Source: Alisma plantago-aquatica (lineage: Eukaryota > Streptophyta > Magnoliopsida > Alismatales > Alismataceae). Taken from it: a stretch of 64,000 bases of DNA. How positions within the stretch are numbered: the first letter of the stretch is position 1; the number at the start of each line of letters is the position of its first letter. The stretch covers positions 1,056,628,244 through 1,056,692,243 of the forward strand of contig OY856412.1 in the NCBI GenBank assembly GCA_963693085.1, read 5' to 3'. Positions 1 to 10,800 of the stretch are shown piece after piece. The notes under the pieces were generated by a model. The model searched no databases. It was not told the origin of the DNA and saw only the letters and a list, made by a program, of their open reading frames with translations. A program made the translations under genes and the position numbers.

Positions 1-542
1 ACCTTTGGTTTGTACTTTGGAGGAAGAGATCGAAGTATTTTTGATACCTGATCTTCCTCAGGAACAGGTTTCCCTAAAGCACTCAAACCATTAACAATAG
101 TAGAAAATTTTGAATACATTTCGCTAATAGTTTCGTTTGGATCCATACGAAAATGTTCAAACTTGGTTTTAAGCAAACTAACTTTAGAGTTTTTAACTTG
201 AACAGTACCTTCATATGTTATAGATAATCTATGCCAAATGTCATATGCGGTATCACAGTTTGATACTCTATTAAATTCACCTACTGAAATGGAACAATAT
301 AAAATGCTTACTGCTTTTGCATTCATTTGGGCCATTTTTACCGTATTAGCATCCCATACTGCAAAATCGTCTTGTGGGAGTGTGTATGGTGTAGATACCA
401 TTCTCCAAAGATCCCAGTTGATTCCTTGGAAGTAGAATTGCATCCTTCTCTTCCAGTATTGATAGTTTGTCCCGTCGAATGCCGGAGGTCTAGCAACGAG
501 CGTTCCTTCAATGTTGAGGTGGTTGAGCACTCCATCACCCAT
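1..542 (-). CDS. Copia retrotransposon gag, N-terminal part (runs off the left edge)
   Basis: Reading the minus strand from the ATG at 542-540 gives 180 open codons that run off the window edge. The protein has the look of a Ty1/Copia Gag (UBN2-type capsid domain): PPAFDGTNYQYWKRRM near residue 25, a DLW motif, a VWDANTVKMAQMNAKA stretch, AYDIWHRL, then KTKFEHFRMDPNETISEMYSKF and a DQVSKILRSLPPKY end. Gag forms the cytoplasmic virus-like particle that packages element RNA. The start is placed 36 nt downstream of the primer-binding site, as expected for Copia. No stop or frameshift is visible, so this part is better preserved than most coding regions in the window. Protease, integrase, RT and RNase H would lie left of base 1. 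The LTR length and the gag type suggest the SIRE/Maximus lineage; the lineage call is inference. Confidence 0.85.
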   Translation of the reverse strand, partial: MGDGVLNHLNIEGTLVARPPAFDGTNYQYWKRRMQFYFQGINWDLWRMVSTPYTLPQDDFAVWDANTVKMAQMNAKAVSILYCSISVGEFNRVSNCDTAYDIWHRLSITYEGTVQVKNSKVSLLKTKFEHFRMDPNETISEMYSKFSTIVNGLSALGKPVPEEDQVSKILRSLPPKYKPK

Positions 543-577
543 TTCTTCAAGACCGTGTTAAGGTTCCTTGAAGCCCT

Positions 578-589
578 GCTCTGATACCA
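578..589 (-). promoter_or_regulatory. Copia primer-binding site (initiator tRNA-Met type)
   Basis: On the minus strand this reads TGGTATCAGAGC, the standard plant LTR-element primer site complementary to the 3' end of initiator tRNA-Met. It lies two bases inside the LTR edge and just upstream of gag, which fixes the element's polarity and its LTR boundary. Confidence 0.9.
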
Positions 590-591
590 AT

Positions 592-1975
592 TGAAAACCT
601 CTAGAGGGGGGGTGAATAGAGTTTTATAATGATTTTAAAGTAATTTAAACTCAAACAACCAAAGTAAAGATTTAGAAGAGGAACACAGGTGTTTAGAGTG
701 GTTCCACCTTAGCAAATACTAAGGAGTCAGTCCACTACCCGGTTGCTTACCCAACCGGGATTTTGAAAGTACTAAATTTTATTACCTCTCAAGGATGTTA
801 CATAAAATTTACAATACTTTCTAAACACCCTTTGGACAGCCTTCACCTTGAAGTAGTCTTGCCAACCTCGAAGCAGCCTTCCTTGAAGTAACTTCAAGCT
901 CCCCCTTGAAGTAGCCTTCCTCCCGAAGTAGCTTCCCGTCAAGACAGCCTTCTGAAGTAGTCCAAAGTCTTCCTCTTCACCATGAAGAGCTTCACCCTCT
1001 CCAATCCACAGCCTCCTACCTGGAGTAGCAAGGAGAGTACAAGTAATACAAGGAACAAGAAAGGAATAAAAGAAAATACAACTTATCCTTGTAGCTCAAG
1101 GCTTGATTTCCCTAGATCAAGCGTTTGGATTTTCCTAGCCAATATGATGGACTTGTGATTGCTAGGGTTAGGAAAATCTAGCCTATAGGACGAGCTTGAG
1201 CTAAAGGGAAAATGGCCAATTGATCACAAAGCTCAATTCACACAGATTGCACAAAAGGGCTCAAGTATTTTCTCAAGTATATCAAGTGTAAGAAGTGAAT
1301 TCTAGAGTCCTATGGCTTGTCCTATTTATAGGAATGGCCTAAGTATGCTTAAGGACGTTCTAGACAACTTCTAGGGGTTTCTAAGTGCTTAACTAGCCGT
1401 TAGGTACAAAGTTGTTGCTTTAACAACGGCTAATTACTTTACTCTGCAGTTTCTGTCAGAGATCGTCTCGGTCGAGGAATGGTCGACCGAGACACCTACT
1501 CGGTCGAAGTTTTGTCGACCGACAGGCTCTCTGGATTAACGTTCATTTGCAACTGCCAACTAACTTGTCAGTTGTGTCTAACGGCTACATTGGATCTTTC
1601 TCGGTCGAGGAGTTTGTCGACCGAGAGTGTCTCGGTCGAGGAGTTGGTCGACCGAGATAGATCCTGTTTTAAGATTTCAAGTTAGGCATTAATTATGTGT
1701 GTGAGTGTGCATAGGTGATCCTATTGAATGGATGACTAAGGTGTTTAGCTAGGGAAAATCCAATGCTTGATTTACATGCGATTCTAAGTACTTGTACATT
1801 ATATTTCTGTACAAGTTTTTACAATGATATTTGCATGAAAATATAAATACTTCTTGTTGAATTTCCCTTATAGTTTTGTCATCCTGCACACTCAAGTAGC
1901 TCGTCAGATAAATAGGAATGAAATGTTTGTCATAATCAAAACAAAGGGATTTTATAGATGTCCATTTAGCCAACA
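592..1975 (-). mobile_element. 5' LTR of the left-edge Copia element
   Basis: The 1384-bp LTR is bounded on the plus strand by TGAAAACC (592) and GCCAACA (1975), so it reads TGTTGGC...GGTTTTCA in the element's own direction. The right boundary is inferred from the terminal TG/CA rule and from resemblance to the end of the second Copia element (25735). The start shares CTCTAGAGGGGGG(G)TGAATAGAG with the LTR starting at 28384, so the two Copia elements are related. The sequence from 1456 to 1660 carries an array of inverted motifs, listed separately. The five bases after the LTR, GCTCT, would be the target duplication; its partner is outside the window. Confidence 0.75.
1456..1660. repeat. Array of CGGTCGA..TCGACCG inverted motifs in the Copia LTR
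   Basis: At least four copies of a 24-26-bp imperfect palindrome of the form CTCGGTCGA-N4-8-TCGACCGA occur near 1467, 1499, 1600 and 1631. Each arm is 8-10 bp and the centre varies (GAATGG, AGTTTTG, GGAGTTTG, GGAGTTGG). No coding potential is visible here. The same motif recurs in the CACTA element to the right, although the two element classes are unrelated. Confidence 0.9.
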
Positions 1976-2590
1976 GCTCTTTCGTTCAAAAAATAGTCGA
2001 CCGACTGAATTTTTGAATAGAGTTTAGTACTTTTCAAAACGTTATAAAGCATTGGGATCTCAATCTTTTGTCTCATTGTTGGGAATTCACATCCCTCAAT
2101 ACCACCATCATCACATTTGCTGATTCTGGGTATTCAAACCCTTAGTTCATCACTAAACATGGTTATCACTTATCAGGTAACTATTACCTTCAGGTCATTT
2201 GACCAAGGTATTCAGGATATTTGTTACACAATCATCTCAATTTCATATCAACCATATCAATTTCATATCAACATCATGCAATACAAAAATAACATCTCTA
2301 TTCCCTCATTAGGGTTAGAGTTTCCCATCTTTATCAATTAGGGTTCACATATCATCATCCCATATTGAAATTTCACATAACATTATCCCATATTAGGGTT
2401 TTACACAACACCACCCTATATTAAGGTTTCACATAACATTTCCATATTAGGGTTTCACATAACATCATTCCATATAAGGGCATAACATCATTCCATATAA
2501 GGGTTTCACATAACATTATCCCATATTAGGGTTTCATACGACATCACCATATATTAAAGTTTCACATAACATCATTATTAGGGTTGTGGA
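1976..2590. repeat. AT-rich LTR-like fragment, probably Gypsy-derived
   Basis: There is no coding sequence. The style (runs of CATCATCACAT, ATTAGGGTTAGAGTTTC and TTCACATAACATCA) resembles the Gypsy LTRs at 30276-33873 and 38541-42052, but I cannot align it confidently. One stray AGTCGACCGACT motif at about 1991 recalls the CACTA subterminal repeats, so the first 40 bp could be a displaced piece of the CACTA left end. Confidence 0.35.
2341..2585. repeat. Imperfect tandem repeat, 24-29-bp unit
   Basis: About nine diverged copies of a unit close to ATTAGGGTTTCACATAACAT plus CATCCCAT follow one another. The copies differ by small indels and by ATTAA/ATTAG/ATAAG variants. The array abuts the left edge of recognisable CACTA sequence. 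Confidence 0.8.
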
Positions 2591-2604
2591 AGCACTTTAG
2601 AGCT

Positions 2605-2851
2605 CCTCGGTCGATGAATTTGTCGATCGAGACCCCTTATAGGGTCAGTTATTAGAAAAACCGACCCTAGAGGTGCTTCTAAGAAAGAAATCTGGCTTCA
2701 TTCGATCGACAAATTTGTCGACTGACACATTCGGTCGACGAATTTGTCGATCGAATGAAGCCAGAATTCTTTCTTAGAAGCACCTCTAGGGTCGATTTTT
2801 CTAATAACCAACCCTATAGGGGGTCTCGGTCGACAATATTGTCGACCGACA
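2605..2851. repeat. Large nested palindrome, CACTA left subterminal region
   Basis: Two arms of about 110 bp (roughly 2605-2720 and 2735-2851) are near-perfect reverse complements around a short centre. Each arm itself contains CGGTCGA..TCGATCGA hairpins and an AACCGACCCTAGAGGTGCTT block, so hairpins of about 25 bp lie inside a 247-bp hairpin. Arm mismatches are scattered single bases, such as GGGTCAG against GGGTTGG. Confidence 0.9.
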
Positions 2852-2880
2852 ATGTCCAGTTTAGTTATTCACACATGTAT

Positions 2881-2929
2881 AAGCACCTCTAGGGTCGGTT
2901 ATACGAAAAAACCGACCCTAGAGGTGCTT
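2881..2929. repeat. Short hairpin, CACTA left subterminal region
   Basis: AAGCACCTCTAGGGTCGGTT and its exact reverse complement flank a 9-nt loop (ATACGAAAA). The same block forms part of the larger palindrome at 2605-2851. Further CGGTCGAC hairpins follow at about 2955 and 3050. Confidence 0.95.
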
Positions 2930-3180
2930 GTACAAAGGAAATCTTGCTCCTTCTCGGTCGACAAATCGTCGACCGAAACGAGTCAGATTTTTTCGTATTA
3001 GCACTTGTAGTGTCGGATTTACCTATTAACCGACCCTAGAGGTCAATTCGGTCGACAAATTCATCGACCGAAGTTGCGTTTGATTGTTATTAAACAACCC
3101 GACACGAGCACCGTTTATATGTAGAGTCGGGTTTTGTTTGTTAACTGACGCTACAGTTTTTCGCTCCGTGCAAAAAGCCG

Positions 3181-3530
3181 AAATTTTAGTCTTTCTTCCT
3201 CCCGCGAAACCCTTTTCTCTTTTCTAATCTCTCTCCCGTGGCACCGCAAAACCCATTTTCACTTTGTCATTCCGCCGCGAATGCTTCTCCGTGAAGCCGT
3301 TGCCGCCTCTCCACGCCGCCAAGAGGATCGTGAATCTCGTCGTTGCCGCGAAAAGGATCGTGAAGCTCATCGTCGTCGCCTTCCCCTCTTCCTCCACGAA
3401 GCCCATCATTGTCGTGAAGCTCTTCGTTGCCGTGAAGCTCGCCATCACCGCCTTCACTCTTCCACGAAGGTCGCCGCCTCTCCGTGAAGTTTTTCTCTTC
3501 CTCCACGAAGCTCGCTGCCATTTCCATGTA
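3181..3530 (+). promoter_or_regulatory. CACTA GC-rich leader, probable 5' UTR exon
   Basis: This is a sharply GC-rich block in an AT-rich element, beginning with a CT-rich CTTTCTTCCTCCCGCGAAACC run. It holds repeats of CGTGAAGCTC and CTCCACGAAGC, and it is free of stops in several frames only because of its composition. It ends with CCATGTAAGTTC at about 3525, a good plant splice donor. I infer a transcribed untranslated leader whose intron runs to just before the TNP2 start codon at 4469. I see no conserved protein in it. Confidence 0.5.
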
Positions 3531-3598
3531 AGTTCAAGCTTCCTTCGTTCCTTGTTCCCCTTCATTCCCGTCCGCCCCGCCCGTCGCCATTGTTGCTT

Positions 3599-3738
3599 CC
3601 AGGTCGATCTCGGTCGACAATTAGTCGACCGAGAGCCCACCTGCGCGCAGTGTCCAGGATTTGTCGACCGAGAGTGGACATGGACGCTGCGCGCAGGTGG
3701 GCTCTCGGTCGACTAAGTGTCGACCGAGATCGACCTGG
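3599..3738. repeat. 140-bp near-perfect palindrome inside the CACTA leader intron
   Basis: The arms 3599-3656 and 3681-3738 are reverse complements at 56 of 58 positions. Each contains two CGGTCGA/TCGACCG motifs plus a GCCCACCTGCGCGCAG block. The 24-bp centre also carries one half-motif (GTCGACCGAGAG). A transcript across it would fold into a long hairpin. Confidence 0.95.
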
Positions 3739-4123
3739 AACTTATTTATGTTGGAGCTATAAATGTTTTAATCATATTTCCTGTAATGTTCACAAATAGT
3801 TCTGAATATTATAATGATTTCAATCTTTGGACTATTGGAAACGGCCTTACTTTGCTAATTTGTACAAGTATTTTCCATTTTATATGATTTGATAACCCAA
3901 TAATAAAAACATGCATGTCTTTTTTCATATGTAATCATAATATAAATTTTAGAAATTAATACTAGATTAGACATGTGTACTCCTAGATTGACACTTTAGG
4001 GTTGATGCATGATGTTTAACTTAATATATAAATATGAAAATAATGCATTTATATATTAACTTAGAAACCCATTCAAAATTTACTCATTAGGAGTAAACTT
4101 TGGATAGTCCCCGGTTTGGGACT

Positions 4124-4350
4124 GTTTTTGGATATTTTAATCTCACTTAGGATGTACCTGTATAATGTATGTTTAGTTTTGTAGATTATTTCAGTAGGAT
4201 TTCTCCATTTGTTCTCTGGGTACATATGTGAGTGGTTATTTGCCATTTACATCGGTGTACTTGGAGAAGTTAGGGGAAATGCTGCTGAAATTTTCTTCAA
4301 AACTAAACATACATTATACAGTTACTAGTGAGATTAAATATTCAAAAATG
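4124..4350. repeat. Imperfect inverted repeat upstream of the transposase gene
   Basis: The arms 4124-4205 and 4263-4350 match as reverse complements over about 80 bp, with small indels. The best block is ACTGTATAATGTATGTTTAG (one base changed in the left arm) against its complement. The loop is about 57 bp. It lies within the inferred leader intron, about 120 bp before the TNP2 ATG, and is unrelated in sequence to the CGGTCGA palindromes. Confidence 0.85.
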
Positions 4351-4468
4351 GGATAGGTGGTACACTTTAGCATATAAAATTAACTTTCTATCAATAAAAA
4401 CTTATATATTATTATAGTATCAATATTAAACTGTTAGTTTTATAATTAATTTTAATGTGATATAGAAA

Positions 4469-7400
4469 ATGGATCGAAGTTGGATGTCTATCAAGAACCG
4501 TTGCAGTCCAGAGTTTTCCAAAGGTCTTGATGAATTTATCAGATTTGCTGAGGAACATAGGAAACTACCTACAGATAGGCTATATTGTCCATGTAGAAAT
4601 TGTTGTAACAATTTGAAAGTTGATACTGGTGAGGAAATTAAGAATCATGTCATATGCAATGGGATCATACAAGGTTATAATGAATGGTATTGGCATGGAG
4701 AGAAATTGAATTATGGAGCAGAAAATGTCGATACTAATAGTTGTGTCATAGAAGATATAGATAATGATGATAATGTTAATGATGAACCGATTCAAGATGA
4801 CCAGATTCAGGATGATATGATTGATGAGATGCTATGTAGTTGTCGGGACAATGTCATTGATCCACCTTCTTTATTTGCAAACATTGTCCATGATGCTGAA
4901 AAACCATTATATAAGGGTTGTACTAAGTTCACGAGGTTGAGTGTTGTGATGCGATTATACACTCTTAAAGCTCAAAACCGGTGGAGTGATAAGAGTTTCA
5001 CTTCACTGTTGTCTTTGTTAAAGGAAATTCTTCCTGAAGGCAACGAGCTTCCAATTTCAACATATCAAGCAAAGAAAATAATGTGCCCAATGGGAATGGA
5101 GGCTAAGAAGATTCATGCATGTCCAAATGATTGTGTGTTATTTCAGAAGGACTATAGTAATTTGATAAATTGTCCAAAATGTGGTGCGTCAAGGTATAAG
5201 ACTACAAATTCAGCTAAGGCTAAAAATGGCTCTCCTACCAAGGTGATGTGGTATCTACCAATAATACCACGATTTCAACGCTTATTTGCTAATACAGAAG
5301 ATGCGCAAAATTTGTCTTGGCATGGGGAGTTAAAGGTCAATGATGATGGCATCCTACGACATGCATCTGATTCACCACAATGGAAGAAAATTGATTTATT
5401 ATACCCTCAATTTGGTAAAGAACCAAGAAACATAAGACTTGGACTCTGTACAGATGGAATGAATCCCTATGGTACATTAAGAAGCCAACATAGCACGTGG
5501 CCTGTTATGATTGTTATATACAATCTTCCTCCTTGGTTGTGTATGAAAAATAAGTATGTGATGTTGTCAACATTGATATCAGGGCCCAAGCAACCTGGAA
5601 ATGATATTGATGTTTACCTTCAACCTCTAATTGATGACCTAATGAAACTATGGGAAGAAGGTATTATGACATATGATGCTTCACGTAAAGAGATCTTCAG
5701 TTTGCGTGCAATGTTATTTTGCACGATTAATGACTTTCTAGCTTATGGAAATTTGTCTGGATATAGCATAAAAGGATACAAAGCATGTCCTATTTGTGAG
5801 GAAAATACTGATTCAATCAGACTGAAACATGGTGGTAAAATCGTATATCTTGGTCATCGGAGATTTCTCCCACCAGTGCATCCTTATCAAAGGCAACGCA
5901 AAACCTTTAATGGGTCAACTGAGGAACGAAGTGCTCCTAAACCTATATCAGGACATGTTGTATATGATAGGGTGAAACATATTGTTAATGAATTTGGAAA
6001 GAGTTCAAGTAGTCATACACTCACATGTGACAAATCTCTATACAAGAAGAGGTTAATATTCTGGGATCTTCCTTATTGGAGATCTTTGGCAATTAGACAC
6101 TGCATTGACGTCATGCATGTTGAAAAAAATATTTGTGATAGCATCATCGGTACGCTATTGAACATACCAAGAAAGACTAAAGATGGCATCAAATCTAGAA
6201 AAGATTTAGAATTAATGGGTATTAGAAAAGAATTATCAGTGGAGATCAGGGGTCGCCGCACATATTTGCCACCGGCTTGTTACACTTTGTCAAAGAAAGA
6301 GAAAAAGACTTTATGTGAGTGCTTGTATAATATTAAGGTTCCACAAGGATACTCTTCTAATATTCATAGATTGGTATCAATGAAGGATCTGAAACTGATA
6401 GGTCTCAAATCTCACGATTGTCACACCTTAATGCAACAAATTTTACCTGTGGCTATTCGATCTATATTGCCGAAGCATGTAAGGTTTGCAATCACAAGAC
6501 TCTGTTTCTTCTTCAATGAAATATGCAACAAAGTGATACATCTTGATACTCTCGATAAATTACAGAAAGATGTAATTGTTACCATGTGTCAGCTTGAAAT
6601 GTATTTTCCTCCTTCATTTTTTGATATCATGGTTCATCTTGTAGTACATATTACAAGGGAGGTGAAGATGTTGGGTCCAATTTTCTTACACTGGATGTAT
6701 CCATTTGAACGCTACATGAGTGTTTTTAAAGGTGATGTTCGGAATCGTTATCGTCCTGAAGGGAGTATTGTTGAGGGTTACGTGTCTAGGGAGGTGATGG
6801 ACTTTTGTAATGATTTTTTGAATTGCAATGAAACTTGTAGCGATCAAAAAAATCCCCATCACACTGGATCTTATTGTGGCAAAGGAACTCTGGGAGGATG
6901 AGTGAAAGGAATCAGTTGTGAGTTGTGGGAAAAAGCGTATTTGTATATTTTACACAACATCGATGAAGTTAGTAGCTACATCACAGAACACAATGATCTT
7001 ATCAAGAGAAATCATCTGTGATCCAGTTCAATGTGGCTTGCAAGAGAGCATAATCGAACATTTATTAGGTGGTTTGAAGATAAAGTATTTAATAAACTAT
7101 CTGAATCACCAAATAATGTTGCTGAGAACATAAAATGGCTCGCCTTTAAGCCAAAAATGGATGTCATGTCATATGAAGGTTATGACATTAACGGGTTCTC
7201 ATACTACACAAAGCGTCAAGATGAAAGTAGTGTAGTTCAAAATAGTGGGGTCATTGTTAAAGCTTGTTCATTGTATTTTGCTAGTGCCAAAGATAAAAGG
7301 CCACGCGAAGCTGAGATGTCATATTACGGCGTCATTGAGGACATATGGGAAATGGACTATACAAATTTTCGAGTTCCTATATTTAGGTGTAATTGGGTTG

Positions 7401-7723
7401 ACAACAATAAAGGAGTTTTAGTGGATGAGTTGGGTTTCAAATTGGTGAATTTTGAAAATATTGGTTTCAAATATGAGCCATTCATCATGGCAAACCAAGC
7501 AAAACAAGTTTTCTATATTGATGACCCGGCAAATAAAAAGTGGTATGTCGTTCTTAATGGAAAAAGATAGTTTACTGTAGATCCTATAAATGAAGAAGAA
7601 TACTACGAAAAGTATGATGATTCCAGTCCATTCTTAGTTGGTTTGCCAAGTGTAAATGTTGAAGATAACACCGATGAATATTATAAACTTCAAGACCATG
7701 CTGAAGGAATTTTCCTTGACTAA
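4469..7723 (+). pseudogene. CACTA TNP2-like transposase, three in-frame stops
   Basis: A single frame of 1084 codons starts at the ATG at 4469 and closes with TAA at 7721-7723. In-frame stops are TGA 6899-6901, TGA 7019-7021 and TAG 7568-7570. Domains in order: transposase-associated zinc-binding domain at about residues 5-78 (YCPCRNCCN, then HVICNGI); Transposase_21 core at about residues 150-500 (LCTDGMNPYG, SGPKQPGNDIDVYLQPLIDDL, CPICEENT); DUF4218 at about residues 640-790 (FFFNEICNKVI, FERYMSVFK); and DUF4216 after the second stop (SYYGVIEDIWEMDY, FRCNWVD, FKYEPFIMANQAKQVFYI). The protein would bind the element ends and carry out cut-and-paste transposition in the nucleus. Homology continues uninterrupted across all three stops, so these look like point mutations and not introns. 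The first open stretch alone would give 810 residues without DUF4216. Confidence 0.92.
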
Positions 7724-7845
7724 CAACTCAACCAATACTAAAGGCATGTATTCTTTTAATTATTTATTTTATTATCATGTATACCTTATCGCTTGTGCTT
7801 TTATTATCACTTTTTTTTTTATCATGTATACTTGCAGGTTCTAAA

Positions 7846-10800
7846 ATGGCGAGTGAAGATGAACATTTTGAGCATGATCAGCACCATGAAGATGAACATT
7901 TTGAGCATGAGCACCATGAGGATGGTAGTGGTGATGCTAAGAACAGTAGAGGTCCTACATTGATGTGTAGGCTGCAGGAGATCAGGGCTAAAGGAGATAA
8001 ATTGCCAGTCCAGTTTGATATGATAGGAGCACCTGTTGGGGAACATGCTAGTTCTTTCAAGCATTACGTAGGGGCAACCGCGCGCAGTAAGATGCCAATA
8101 GATATAGAAAATTGGCATGATGTTCCTAATGCCAAAAAAGACCTCATATGGAAAGATATATCTGTGAGTGGAAGAGATATCATTTTAATATGTTTTTTAT
8201 CTATTGATTCTAATTTAGTTTGCTTGGAATTATTTCCTTTTCAAAACAACATTATCAATTGCTTCTTTTGTATGTATAGGGTGTTTTTCATCTAAATGAA
8301 AAAGATCACAAGAAAAGAGTGCTACAACGTTGTGGTGTATGATGGAGGGGTTTTAAGACATATCTTGTAAGGGAATTTATAAATAATCCTAAACAAAAGA
8401 AGAAAGCTACAGATGTATATATTTTTATTGATCTTGAGGTGTGGGAAAGATTTGTTGTAGCTAGGAGATCGGAAGAGTTTTAGGTAATAAAGATTGTAAT
8501 GTATTGTATGAACATTTTATACAATTATGGAGGTGAATCTTTTTATACATGTTTGCCAAGTCTAAATTGCAATACCTCGTTTTAAATGATCAGGCTATTC
8601 ACCAGGCTCAAAAGGAAAGACGGGCTAAAAATGTGCATGACCATCGCTTGGGGCCCGATGGTTATGCCTTCCGCCTCCAACTACAAGAGAAGCAATCATC
8701 TTCTGGAGAAGAATCTAGTACAACTCAAGTTGAGCGACCACCCCGACACATGACATGGATTGATGCTAGAAAGAATCGAGTCGGTGAAATTGTCAACCCT
8801 ACAACTAAGGAGGTGGCACAAAAGATGGTAGGTTTATCCCAACTAAGTAAAGAGTAACTTCCACAAACTTAGATTTATTTATATCTAATTGATATTGTGA
8901 TTTAATATTTTTATTAACTATGAATAGATTGATCTCCACGAGCAAAGGAAGGAAGGAAAGTTCATCCCAACTGGCTACATGGATGAACTAGAAGTTGCTC
9001 TTGGTACGAAGAAGCATCTTGGCCATGTTAGGGGATTAGGAGCTGGCATAGGATTCAAGTCTTATTTTGGCCCTTCGCAATCTAAAAGAGGTCGTGTAGG
9101 AGGTTTTACACAAGAGGATCTTGAAGCATTAGTAGCGCAGAAAGTAAAAGAAATAATGTCTTCATTTCAGACTACTCAACCTTCTCAACCTATTCATACT
9201 ACATGTCTCTGAGGTGATGAGGTACAAGCCCATGCTACAGTTGTAGAAGGTCATGGGAGCACTCCCGATGAACCACCACAACAATCTACAGTACGTTTTT
9301 GTTCTATATGTTGTGTTATTAGTATGATAAATATATGATAATATATATAGTTGTAACATGTATCTGTTCTACTGTTTCTTATATAACTTATATTATTTCA
9401 ATCTAGGTTGGTATGAACTGTAAACTTGCAGTGGAGGTTCCAGAATATAATGTTGTGGCAGCGGACAAAGGGTACAACCTTGGTGGTACATTGCATTGCC
9501 AACAAATTACTGATGACATCTGCCGTGTGTCCATCCATCTTGTGTATGACGGAATGGGGGACAAACCACTACCCATACCTAATCCTGAATATAGTACAGT
9601 TGAAGAAGCTGAGGGTGCTATGGTGGGTTGGCCTAGACACTTGGTTATCAATGACAAGGTATACCTTATTTCTACCATATTTTTTATATTTGACTGCATA
9701 TATGAACTCATGTAATATAAGTATGTAATTTAATTAACAGGTTTGTAAACCAAAAAGTAAAACTTCTGCTAGTCGTCCTCCTATGCCCAACCCATCTTTC
9801 ATTCCCGAAACTACATTCGACGAATTGGGAAGCAAATCTAAAGGTTTGTGTCGATACTTAGCTAACCAAAGATCGGGATCAAATATGATGGTCAAGTTAA
9901 CAGAAGATGCAGTCGGGAGGGACTTTGAGAATTTTATTTTTCTTGACGATATTATAGAGTTCATCCGGTATGATTGGCTGAACACTTCGATAATAGAAGT
10001 ATGGATAAGGTAAGGATCTATCAATATATATAGAAAATTCCAATACAAATTTTTAGCTTATTTCTACATATGAAAATAACTACAAATGTTTAACAACCAT
10101 TTATATACTGAGGTCACCAACTTTGATATAAAGAATATTGCATTCTTAGTTCCTTCGGTCACTAGTCAGGTGGAGATAAATATTGAGGATGTGAATGATT
10201 ACTTCTCTAATGCATTCAAATATTTTTCTAGTGAGGGGAAGGAAATTATCCTAATTCCTTTTAACGTCCAGTAAGTATTATTATTCAATATACTTTTAAT
10301 AATGAATGAAACTATTTATTTTAATGTTTATTTTATTCTTACTCAGAGCTAGACATTGGGAATTACTGGTGATTGTCCCAAAATTTATGACTCTTTATTA
10401 TCTTGACCCAATGGGTGAAACAACAAGGAGTCACAAACTGAAATTGTCAGCTATGGAGTAAGCATAAATTTAATCAATTGCTTCAACATGATATTTTATT
10501 TAGAATTTTTTTTTACCAACTATCATTTAATGGATAGGGGTATAAAGGCTTTTCATGAAGCTGGAGGACAAATACCCACAAAATTAAAGACATTGACTTT
10601 GAAAAATGTCAAGGTAGCTACTTTGACAACTGCTTAGTCTTATATGTATTAATTTTTCAATTCTAATATGTCAACTCTTATATATACTCTTATCTCAATT
10701 ATTTTTATAGTAGTTTACTAACATTAAGTATAATTCGTTATTTGTAGTGTCCTATGCAAAATAATGACTGGGCTTGTGGCTACTATGTAATGAAATACAT

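Noticed and set aside
3224..3716. Overlapping open frames of 138 and 150 codons in the GC-rich CACTA leader
   Set aside because: Open on both strands because of base composition; the peptides are Arg/Pro-rich and repetitive, and one runs into the palindrome. A leader exon is more likely.
6899..7570. In-frame stops in TNP2 as programmed readthrough or a changed genetic code
   Set aside because: TGA and TAG both occur, at positions matching ordinary residues in the family, and the other elements show the same kind of decay. Mutation is the simpler explanation.
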